From positions 1 through 39,445 of the forward strand of contig JBNGIQ010006639.1 in assembly GCA_049999765.1 (NCBI GenBank): DNA of 39,445 bases, given 5' to 3'. The position numbers were made by a program, and so were the translations under genes. Under the pieces are notes generated by a model that had not been told where the DNA came from, searched no databases, and saw only the letters and a program-made list of their open reading frames with translations. Source of the stretch: Phaeoceros laevis (taxonomy: Eukaryota > Anthocerotophyta > Anthocerotopsida > Notothyladales). Shown in pieces: positions 21,595 to 29,895 of the stretch. Within the stretch, counting starts at the first letter, position 1; each line of letters opens with the position of its first letter.

Positions 21595-23669
21595 ATGGAG
21601 GCCTACTACTACGCTGTGTTCGGCGTGCTGGTGGTGCTCCTGGGCTGCCTGGAGCTCACCAAGGGCACCAAGGACCGCGTCGTCACTACAGCCGCCTTCA
21701 ACTCCTTCAAGAACAACTACCTCGTGGTGTACTCCCTCATGATGGGTACGTATCTCTGCCTGCATCTTGCGGCTACGCCAGATCTGCTCCCGAATGCCTC
21801 CATTCACCCTTCCCGTGGCCTGCAGCCGGCGATTGGTTGCAGGGCCCCTATGTTTACGCCCTCTACCAACACTACCAATACAGCCAGGGCGACATTGGAA
21901 AGCTCTTTATCGCCGGTTTCGGATCCTCCATGCTCTTCGGCACCATTGTCGGCTCTCTTGCAGACAAATAGTGAGTTTGGCCTCGGGGGTGTCTGCATTG
22001 TAACGCATCATGGTATTCCGTTCGGTGCAGTGTTGTGCCACCTCCGCCTCCGCTCTATCTCTGTGCTCATCGTGTTTGCCTTAATGCGCAGCGGACGAAA
22101 GCGAGCCAGTATCACCTACTGCATCACCTACATCCTTAGCTGCTTCACCAAACACTCTCCTCTGTACAGAGTGCTCATGTTGGGAAGAGTCCTGGGCGGT
22201 ATTGCCACCTCCCTTCTCTTCTCGGCATTCGAATCTTGGCTGGTCGCAGAGCATAACAAAGTACTTACAACGCCCGCTTGTACTTCATTCCATTCTTCTT
22301 TAAAGACCTGTGGCCTACCTTAACCTGCGAGAACAGGCGCCCACAGTTCGCTGACATGGTTGCTGTCGCAGAGGGGATACGATCCCAATTGGCTTGGCTT
22401 GGCGTTCTCTAAGGCCATCTTCTTGGGCAACGGGTTGGCAGCCATCCTTGCTGGCCTGGTGGCCAACACCCTGGCTGGGCCGCTGGGCTTTGGCCCTGTT
22501 TCGCCTTTCGATGCAGCTGCAGTAGTTCTGGCCATCGGAATGACCGTTATCATGTATTCATGGCCGGAGAACTTTGGAGACCCATCTGAGGGCAAGACTC
22601 TGGCCATGCAGTTCAAGCAAGCTGCGTCTGCCATAGCATCTGGTATGTGCAAGTGCCATCTCCACTGGCTATGCGCTTGATAACATGTCCGACAAAAGAA
22701 TCAACTTTGCAAATCTGTTGTGATGTTTGCAGATGAAAAGATCGCACTTTTGGGAGGCCTCCAATCACTGTTTGAAGGCTCCATGTACACGTTTGTGTTC
22801 CTTTGGACACCTGCTCTCAGTCCGAATCAACAGACCATTCCCCATGGGTTCATTTTTGCAACCTTTATGCTTGCTTCGATGATTGGCAGCTCTGTTGCTG
22901 CTCGTTTGATGGCGCGAGCTACTCTGAAGGTGGAAGAATACATGCAGCTCGTATTTGTTGTCGCTGGAGGGGCACTTCTGCTTCCAGTTCTCATCAGCGT
23001 ATGACACCCAACTGCCGTTGCTTGGCGTCCCTTGTTGCAATACCGTCTCGGGTCACGAGGTTTTGCCATCATCCTTTCACAGGATTACAACCAGGCTATC
23101 CTATCCTGTGCAGATTCTAGTCGAGCCGGTTGTACCAAAGGGTGGCAGCATTACAAGAGGCGGGCAATTGCAGCTTCTTGGTTTTTGTATTTTTGAGGCT
23201 TGTGTCGGCATCTTCTGGCCATCCATCATGAAGATGAGGTCCAACTACATTCCAGAGGAATCAAGAAGCACTATCATGAACTTTTTCCGGATACCACTCA
23301 ACATCTTTGTGTGTATTGTCCTGTACAATGTAAGTTCTTTTCTGGGTTTGCCATTTTAAATCGGTCGCCAGTGTCCAGCTTTCTAGATATTGTTGTAATC
23401 TCCCTTCTGGGCAATGCTTTTCGTCTGTCGTCATACATGTGTCCATCCATCTGTGGACTGACAAGTGTTGCATTGAATAACGTGTCTCTGTTGAATGTGG
23501 ATGTGTGAAGGTTGACGCATTCCCCATCACTGTGATGTTTGGAATGTGCTCCATATTTCTCCTTATGGCTGCAGTGCTCCAGCGGCGGCTCTTGACTGTG
23601 TCAGAGAAGCAAAGAAGCAGTAAATCCATACCACTGCCTTGGATGACTTGCCCATTTCACCAAGTATGA
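21595..23669 (+). CDS. MFSD5: MFSD5/MOT2-type major facilitator (molybdate-anion transporter family)
   Basis: Polytopic membrane transporter of the MFS family that includes human MFSD5 and algal MOT2, implicated in molybdate transport. Seven exons join in phase: 21595-21745, 21826-21970, 22092-22260, 22372-22642, 22733-22998, 23114-23329, 23511-23669; 458 residues, the family's usual length. The MFS motif A loop GSLADKYGRKRA spans the exon 2/3 junction (about residues 93-104). Other family blocks are FSAFESWLVAEHN, GYDPNWLGLAFSKAIFLGNG, FEGSMYTFVFLWTPAL, FEACVGIFWPSIMKMRS, and PEESRSTIMNFFRIPLNIFV. About twelve hydrophobic segments are expected. The ATG follows a pyrimidine-rich leader and encodes MEAYYYAVFGVLVVLLG, the first membrane helix. 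Substrate is inferred from family only. Confidence 0.93.
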
Positions 23670-24180
23670 AAGTGCTTATCTGGCCTCGTTTTGCTCGTAT
23701 GTCGTATGCAGAACCTGTTGAGAACTGGGACATTGAAAAGGAACATGATTCTGAGACAGATCCTCTCAATCTGTAGGCAAGACGTCGACTTAGCAACAAC
23801 GAAGGAAGCCTGATTAGACAAAGTTAGGGGGCAGGAAAATTGGGAGGTCAAGCATTAAGCTGGGCCTCTGACGACAGCTAGCGTGTCCAGACCTCACGAG
23901 GTAGTTCTGTATCTAAGAATTTGTACGTAGGGAAATTCTGAATTCCTCCAGAGGTTACTGATTGACTTACCGTTTTTTTGTAACACGAAGTTCCCTCATT
24001 GATTGATGGGGTGCAACTTCCCTGGAGGCAGTCAATTACGAATTCGATGAACAGGTCCTTACAAGGTACCGTAAGTTCCGTAGCCCCCTTCACTCGGGAA
24101 ACTACCAGGAATAGAGGCTTTTGAAGGTGTATTGTAGGCTTTTGAAGGGGTACAATACACTTCTACATGCTTGAGGTTAC
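23670..24180. other. 3' flank of the transporter gene; no gene seen
   Basis: Contains the transporter 3' untranslated region and unremarkable sequence. GGCTTTTGAAGG occurs twice with TGTA/TACAATAC words between 24115 and 24160, at the edge of the satellite that follows. Confidence 0.5.
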
Positions 24181-24560
24181 ATGCCTCCTTTTGCTGGAGG
24201 TTACATGCCTGCTACATGCTTGAGGTTACATGCCTCCTCATGCTTGAAGGTACATGCCTGCTACATGCCTGAGGTGACATGCTTACTTCATGCATCCAAT
24301 TACATGCGTGCTACATGTTATATGTTACATGTTACGTGCCTACATTCCTGTCACATGGCTTTCATGCCACATGCCTGTCGCTACATGTTATATGTTACGT
24401 GCCTACATCCCTATCACTGTGCCTACATCCCTATCACAGGGCCTACATCCCTGTCACATGGCTTTCATGCTACATGCCTGTCCCTACATGTTATACGTTA
24501 CATGTTACGTGCCTACATCCCTGTCACATGGCTTTCATGCTACATGCCTGTCCTTGTAAC
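24181..24560. repeat. ACATGC/ACATGT-rich tandem satellite
   Basis: Two nested families of tandem repeats. The first (24181-24300) is built from units of about 25 bases such as TACATGCCTGCTACATGC with TTGAGGT. The second (24330-24560) has a longer unit containing GCCTACATCCCTGTCACATG, GCTTTCATGCTACATGCCTG and TACATGTTA, present about three times with shorter partial units between. It is dense in the palindromes ACATGT and GCATGC. Open frames across it (His/Cys/Tyr-rich) are satellite artefacts. Confidence 0.88.
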
Positions 24561-24717
24561 AAGGCCGCAATATAATTTATCACTTATAATGAGTCCATAT
24601 AGGCAAAACCTGCAATACAATCACATAAATCCAAAACAAACCCATCACTTCATGCTCATAGATAGTTACTTCATGGTTAAAACACTTATATAATATCCAT
24701 TCTACAAACCAAGCAGG

Positions 24718-24880
24718 CTACATTGTATACTCTATACATCACCCATACATCAAAGAACATAATANNNNNNNNNNCTACATTGTATACTCTATACATCACC
24801 CATACATCAAAGAACATAATAAATTATCTACATTGTATACTCTATACATCACCCATACATCAAAGAACATAATAAATTAT
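24718..24880. repeat. 53-base tandem repeat interrupted by an assembly gap
   Basis: Three copies of a 53-base unit beginning CTACATTGTATACTCTATAC start at 24718, 24775 and 24828. The first is cut by ten N (24765-24774). The second and third copies are identical in the visible part. The N run sits where only six bases (AATTAT) would be needed to complete the unit, so the gap is probably an assembler artefact in a longer array. Confidence 0.9.
24765..24774. other. Assembly gap of 10 N
   Basis: Ten N bases inside the 53-base tandem repeat. Confidence 0.99.
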
Positions 24881-24908
24881 CAAATGTTATGTGTCTGAAT
24901 CTTTAAAT

Positions 24909-25155
24909 AACTTGGAAAGGTTTTATTTTGTTAAAATGTATAGCATGCCAACCATATTAAGCCATCCTCTCGTTTTAGAAAAGGATGGTGGCCAACCCTA
25001 GTTCAGCATGGGGACCATGCACATTGGGTGACCGGCGGCATACGCTTTGATAAAATAAACCCTACTGTGCCATGTCGCTAGGGGGCGCCCAGCTAGGGCA
25101 AAGGGGGGACCCTCTATGGGACCGTGTAAACCTCTTCAAATATCATACACACACA
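24909..25155 (+). repeat. Dispersed leader-like repeat, copy 2
   Basis: Second copy of the repeat at 2107-2350, starting AACTTGGAAAGG and ending in a CA microsatellite. It is not followed by gag coding sequence, so it is a solo or truncated copy. The hairpin arms (24961-24968 and 24982-24989) are kept, with paired base changes relative to copy 1. It directly follows the 53-base tandem array. Confidence 0.75.
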
Positions 25156-25735
25156 CACACACTAGACCCTCTCTAAGAATCTAAGAGCCATTTTGTTTTT
25201 AACGTGAAAGTTCAATGTAACTTATTCAATTATAATTTAGGGTTTTGGGGGTTTATGACAATGTGCGGAAGCTTGTTTTGCTACTCTTAGGCCTAGGTTT
25301 AAGAGGTCAAATGCTTGATTAGAGACTACTATAAGTTAGGAGGCTCGTTAGAGAAGTCTCTTACAACTTAGACCTTGTTTAGTTGTTTCCTTTTTAGGAT
25401 TGTGTTAAAATTTTAATTATTAAAATGTATTATGTGAATATGCTTATAGAGGAGGTATATATACAAGATTTTTTTTAAAATATGCATGTTATGCATATAG
25501 AGAGGTTATGCTTATATCCTTTAGGCCCACTTAGGGTTATTTTAGGAGTTTAAAACAAATATACTTGGTAAAAACCATAAACCAGTTTAAAAAAAATACT
25601 AGTTTAAATAACTATGGTTGGTAAAAATTATAAGCTAGTTACAAACAATAATACCAATTTTCACTAGGTTTAACGATTACCAACAATTTTTAGCAGTTTG
25701 TAACTAAAAAGATGCCAAAAATCCTCTACACAAAA

Positions 25736-26101
25736 TTAGTTGCTAAAGACTCCATATAGGTAATCTATCTGCTTTTTTATGGCTTCTTCTATTAACTCCA
25801 TATCCACTCCGGTGTTCACATCCACAAGAGCACTCCAACCAACACCATGACATGTGCAACTCGTTGCTGCCTCCTCCTCTGGATCTTCCTCCTCCGCCAA
25901 GTGTTCTTCTTTTGGTCCAAACTGGAAATAGCATCTCCAGTTTGAGCCATCTCCATTGATAACCAATATGCTAGGTCTGTTCAGATATAACTGCGGCAGG
26001 TCCAAGTAAACACAGGGTACATACTCCTTGCAATCATCAGTTAGACCATTCTCCAGAATTGCCTGCCTTCGCTTGATGATGACTTTGCACTTTGATCTCA
26101 T
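25736..26101 (-). CDS. 121-codon ORF of unknown function next to the kinase fragment
   Basis: ATG at 26101, stop at 25736-25738. The N terminus is basic (MRSKCKVIIKRRQAILENG). The middle reads VPCVYLDLPQLYLNRPSILV and WRCYFQFGPKEEHL, then an acidic run (AEEEDPEEEA). The C terminus reads HGVGWSALVDVNTGVDMELI. It is not recognised. It abuts the kinase-like fragment on the same strand, in a different frame, so it may be a downstream exon of the same captured gene or a chance frame. There is no membrane segment or signal peptide. Confidence 0.35.
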   Translation of the reverse strand: MRSKCKVIIKRRQAILENGLTDDCKEYVPCVYLDLPQLYLNRPSILVINGDGSNWRCYFQFGPKEEHLAEEEDPEEEAATSCTCHGVGWSALVDVNTGVDMELIEEAIKKQIDYLYGVFSN

Positions 26102-26402
26102 GCGGCAGAGCAGGAACGGGGTCTCTTGAGAACAAAAACATTACCTAATGCCTCTTTGGTAGTCAGCCTCTGAAACAAAGTTGTGAACTAGAAACTTTTC
26201 CAAAAGCCTCAAACTCATCTTGCTTGCTGTGTGGAACTCCTCAATAAGCACCGAGGGCGGGCAGTCCAGTGCAAAGGAGATCTTGTTATAATCAGCTCTA
26301 ATACGCCATGCCAGCTACTCTCTATAGGTGGTCCTAGAAATTTCACAATTTTGCTGAGCAGGTCGATATCATTGAGTCCTCGAAATAACGGTTCACCTTT
26401 GA
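26098..26402 (-). pseudogene. CDK-like (CMGC) protein kinase fragment, C-lobe
   Basis: The minus-strand translation from about 26402 gives GEPLFRGLNDIDLLSKIVKF, then LGPPIESSWHGVLEL. This is the stretch after the kinase activation segment in CDKs (consensus PLFPG..DIDQL..I...LGTP....WPGV). A frame change near 26295 leads to DYNKISFALDCPPSVLIEEF and MSLRLLEKFLV, then a stop at 26141. The third frame continues with TKEALGNVFVL (subdomain XI-like) to about 26098. It covers subdomains X-XI only; the ATP site and catalytic loop are absent. The frameshifts make it a non-functional remnant. The spacing resembles CDK20/CDKF-type kinases, but the subfamily is uncertain. Confidence 0.65.
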
Positions 26403-26760
26403 GATGTATTACATTTTAGTTTATCTTGATGCATTAATCAAGAATGCAACCCTTACTCTACTCTACTAAATAATCTTAATTTCATATGTTTTGACCAATT
26501 AACTCACCCCTTATTCTAATAAAAAAATTATCTGAATAATTATAATAATTTTTACCAAGTATATTTGTTCTTAACTCCTAATTGGTAATTACCAAACAAA
26601 TCTGTCATTAACAAACACATATGTTATTAACTCATATTTTGTTTATAACAGGGTTTTTGTAACTTGATAATTACTTGGTAGTTAAATTGATTTTTGAGAG
26701 GCTTGGTAAAAACTGTTTTTAACTGGTATTTACCAATAGTTTCTATCAGCCCATCCCTAG

Positions 26761-28495
26761 TGAAGGAAGCTACGTCGGCTAGGGGCCGGGAGTCGGCCCA
26801 GTACCGGTCTGGCTCGCCAGTGACCGGGGAATGCTCTCCAGGCCGCTACCCAATCCGTGACATAGTCCCCAATCCCTAAGGTATATCCATTTTAATAGTT
26901 TCGTAGCCCTTCACTTGAGTGTAGATTGGGTTTAGCCCAATGGTTGCAGTAGAAGCAAATATTGCATTAGACACAACAATTGGCATCCTCGGTTGATTCA
27001 TCTAGCTTGGTTCAAGTCATCTTCATCCTTATCTGGTAGCTTGGTTCAGTCTCCTAGATAGGTGGACAGACCTCTGAGAACATGTCAAGCTAATTGACAT
27101 CTTCAAGGCATAGGGAATTGCCTAGTGTAGAATTTCCTTAGTTCAAACAAGGGTAATAGGCGTAGTCGGGGCAGATTTTAACCAGGGCTAATTTAGACGC
27201 CCTCTGTGGCATGCATTTAAGTTAGGCTGCCGTTAGCTGGTTTCGCGGCCTCGGGCACTACACTAGTGATTGTTTTTTGAACTCAGCTGAAGTTGCAGCA
27301 ATGAAGGCAGCGAGGTGGCGTCAAGCATTCAGGAAGGTAGCTGGAAGGATCTGTGACACCGTCTGGTTACAATTGTGGGCAATGGCTCCTACCTGGCGAG
27401 TTCTTAGTTTGGCCAGACAATTGCTAGGGCATTTCCTTTTGGGAAGCTTGGGTGCTCTCACGCATCACCGGTGCTTCTAGCACTGTATTTGATCCTTTGA
27501 TCACGCTGACTGAAAGCTACCTACGTAGCACCTCTATTGTGCTTGGGGATTGAGTCTTGTGCTTGAGTGTTGCCATTGAGGAAATGAGTTGACTCTCCAT
27601 GTCTTGCATTTCTATTGGGACATGGTTGCAATTGAACCACATGCTGCTTGGATCTCTTGCTACGCTACGCATCGGAGCTTGAAGTTCTAATTGCAAAAAC
27701 TGCCGCATCTTTTCTTAGGGATGCGCCTTGGCTGTGTGGAGGCACTAGGGTGGCACAGGCTTTCCAACCAACTACTCCATGTTGGTAGGAACCGCCTTGA
27801 ACGGCAGTAGGGTGACAGCATGCGGCCTCACGCTAACCTGTGCGGGTTAATTGGCACACCAGCATGTCCACCAGCTCGGGTTTAGCTGAGAGTTTCATTA
27901 TGAGCAAGAGAGAAACCCCAAGATCTCGCATTTACAAATTTTACGCTAGGAGAAGGCAGGCACGGCAACAGGCTACGGAAAAAGTAGTCACCAATCGAAT
28001 GGAGGAAAACCTTGAGTCCAATGACGAGGAGCATCCCAAGAATATGAGTTCTAGGTAGGGTTTCAATGATTCGGGTGGCAGCCACGAGTTGGCATCCGGG
28101 TTGGTAGGACTGCCTAGCGTTGGAGCAGTGTTGTGCAACAATGCATCGAGGCTATATATCATCAACTACATACTATGCTAGCAACCATACCACATGCAAA
28201 CCTACTTAGCATTCACATTTACTAGTAGCTGCCAATTGGACAGCTTATGCACCCGCTGTGCGCCCATCCAGCATTTTACATACTTCCTATCGTGCATGCG
28301 CCCACATATTGCATCAATCGCTTTCATACAAGCTTGACAACCGGCCCGCAACTCAGTGCGCAGCTGTCCCAAACTTGGACGTTTATGCTTGGCTTAGATT
28401 GGGCCAGCAACATGTCTCCTAGCACAAAACCACAGTCAGTTTCTGAATTTGATTAGCTGATCCAGTACAGCAGAAAAAGGGTGCATATCAAGAGG
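26761..28495. other. Gene-free region with weak ORFs only
   Basis: Contains a short GC-rich block (26760-26880), a near-duplicate TAGCTTGGTTCA word (27004 and 27040), and several short frames (27277-27480 plus, 27517-27708 minus, 27840-28058 plus). None of these has a recognisable domain. The 27517-27708 minus frame has a mildly gag-like helical composition but nothing diagnostic. No RNA gene was seen. Confidence 0.4.
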
Positions 28496-28727
28496 AATAC
28501 CGTGACCTCACAAGTCCCCTCTGTAAGTAGCCAAGTCCTAGCATCAGTGGCCATCGGGTAGACTATGTAGACTTTTGTGACGATTCGATGGACTCCTACA
28601 GCAACATAGAAAGTCTTAGTCTAACTTAAAACTTACTTAAAGGGTTATATCCCCTTCTTTGTATTGTGAAACGTTTCTTTATAAAATTGTGCCTTTTGTC
28701 GCCAAAAAAAATACCGTGACCTCACAA
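28496..28727 (+). mobile_element. tRNA-derived SINE with 18-base target-site duplication
   Basis: The direct repeats AATACCGTGACCTCACAA at 28496-28513 and 28710-28727 flank 196 bases that end in an A-tail (28704-28710). Inside, an RNA polymerase III A-box-like sequence TAGCATCAGTGG (28539-28550) and a B-box-like GATTCGATGG (28582-28591) have start points 43 bases apart, the spacing found in tRNA genes. Target duplication, oligo-A 3' end and internal pol III promoter together define a SINE inserted in plus orientation by a LINE machinery. The near-perfect duplication suggests a fairly recent insertion. The body after the B box (TTTATAAAATTGTGCCTTTT) shows no coding capacity. Confidence 0.85.
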
Positions 28728-28866
28728 CAAACACACAAAAAACCCACCAAATCCCTAAACTCAACAAGAATTTCAGGTTTCTTGCCCTCCTGCAGGAAAG
28801 AGCTGTCTACTAGTTTAGTAATGCACGCTTTAGGCCTGAGAACATAGAGAACGGGTGCGCCGGCCT

Positions 28867-29246
28867 TGTTGGCCACACTTCAATTCATACAAACTCTCAA
28901 AAGCTCATAACATGCAAGAGTTTGGGATGCAGTGCATCACCATGCTCAACCTCTAACTTGCAGAAACAAATGAGTGCTGCTCTGCCAGAACGAACCCTTA
29001 GGCCTGCCTACCCCTGCTGCGAATATGCTTAAATCGATACGAGATTAGTAGCATATCTGTGTGTGTTGTATTGGAAGAAGTGGACGAGAACATTAGAGTG
29101 CAAGAAGCACCTGTCTGATGGCATATAACCGCCTATGTAACTGCCACCTATGGTAACCCATATCTAACCTACGTCTAACCAGGAGTTCAAAGTTGAATAT
29201 ATAAAACCTACTTAACCCTTCGCGAGGATACTAGGGTTTTCCAACA
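28867..29246 (-). repeat. 3' LTR of a Ty1/copia element
   Basis: Read on the minus strand, the polypurine tract GAGTGGGGG (29247-29255) is followed at once by TGTTGGAAAACCC. The segment is bounded by TGTTGG (28867-28872) and CCAACA (29241-29246), a perfect 6-base terminal inverted repeat, giving a 380-base LTR, normal for plant copia. A TATATAAAA sequence lies near 29197-29205; being nearly palindromic, it could serve either strand. No 5' LTR copy was found in the window. Confidence 0.8.
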
Positions 29247-29319
29247 CCCCCACTCAACGAGAACTTGCCCTAAACGTGATTCATTTCGTCTTTGCTGCCA
29301 CTTCTGCTTGCGCTCCACA

Positions 29320-29757
29320 ATGTTGTCCGCCAGATTGCTGCTGCTGCTCACCTTCCTCGCTGACCTCATCAAGCTTGTGCATGTCTGCAGTGGCCCATTA
29401 CTCCACCGCGATGAGAACCTGATTGCGGAGATCGAAGTCGAATGCGACTTCTCCCCTGAGGCCGTGATTGTGGAAGTAGCTACAGCAGCATGGATAGACA
29501 GCCATCTCTCCTACTCGGACTCCGAATTCTTGTCGCTTGAGCAGAGGAGGCAGCTACCTGTTGGGCACCATCGCCGCGGCTGCACACTGACATGCAAGGG
29601 TGTGAATTGGGCACCTGCAAGTTTCTTTTGCCGTCGCTCTGGCTTGAGGTTCTTGCGCACCACAGTCTCGTGCAGCGCACCTTCGACTGTCACCAGCCAT
29701 TACAGTATGCATGTGTCCACCTTCTTCTCCTTGCGTGCCACGCAGCTATTTTGCTAA
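29320..29757 (+). CDS. Antisense ORF between copia pol and 3' LTR
   Basis: A 146-residue frame on the strand opposite to the copia element, lying wholly in the roughly 650 bases between the pol stop (29896) and the polypurine tract. It starts at ATG 29320 with a leucine-rich hydrophobic N terminus (MLSARLLLLLTFLADLIKLV) that could be a signal peptide or anchor. An acidic segment and a cysteine-containing C-terminal half follow. No known domain was recognised. Additional antisense ORFs at this position are known in some large plant LTR retrotransposons, so this could be one. A plausible splice acceptor (TTTTGGTTGCAG) lies after it at about 29780-29791. It may also be a transduced host fragment or a chance frame. 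Confidence 0.4.
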   Translation: MLSARLLLLLTFLADLIKLVHVCSGPLLHRDENLIAEIEVECDFSPEAVIVEVATAAWIDSHLSYSDSEFLSLEQRRQLPVGHHRRGCTLTCKGVNWAPASFFCRRSGLRFLRTTVSCSAPSTVTSHYSMHVSTFFSLRATQLFC

Positions 29758-29895
29758 GCTGCTTTGTGTGTTTTTGGTGTTTTGGTTGCAGTTCCTGACT
29801 CGCAAGTAGACCAGAGAAACTGACCAGGTATGTTCTGGACTCGATGAATTCTAATGGTCTACACATGCATGCCTAGACTACTCTGCCAACTAATT

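Larger units (their letters stand above)
25543..26760. mobile_element. AT-rich inverted-repeat element carrying a kinase gene fragment
   Basis: The arms at 25543-25574 and 26549-26580 are inverted copies, matching at 30 of 32 positions (core CAAATATACTTGGTAAAAA). The word TTGGTAAA or its complement recurs in the flanks (25565, 25617, 25677, 26583, 26702, 26730), like subterminal repeats of a DNA transposon. The right end, read outward, finishes GCCCATCCCTAG near 26760, which resembles an hAT-type terminus; the left terminus and a target duplication were not found. The roughly 970 bases between the arms are less AT-rich and contain a decayed CDK-like kinase segment and a 121-codon ORF, both minus strand. 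This is consistent with a gene-capturing (Pack-type) element; superfamily unproven. Confidence 0.5.

Noticed and set aside
24181-24693. 170-codon Cys/His/Tyr-rich ORF as a real protein
   Set aside because: All three plus-strand frames are open across the tandem satellite; the composition follows the repeat.
24181-24880. CRISPR array
   Set aside because: Repeats are contiguous tandem units without unique spacers, in a eukaryotic nuclear context.
29480-29693. Sense (copia-strand) env-like ORF between pol and LTR
   Set aside because: The minus-strand frames here are only about 60 codons, with no membrane or coiled-coil pattern typical of env-like proteins.
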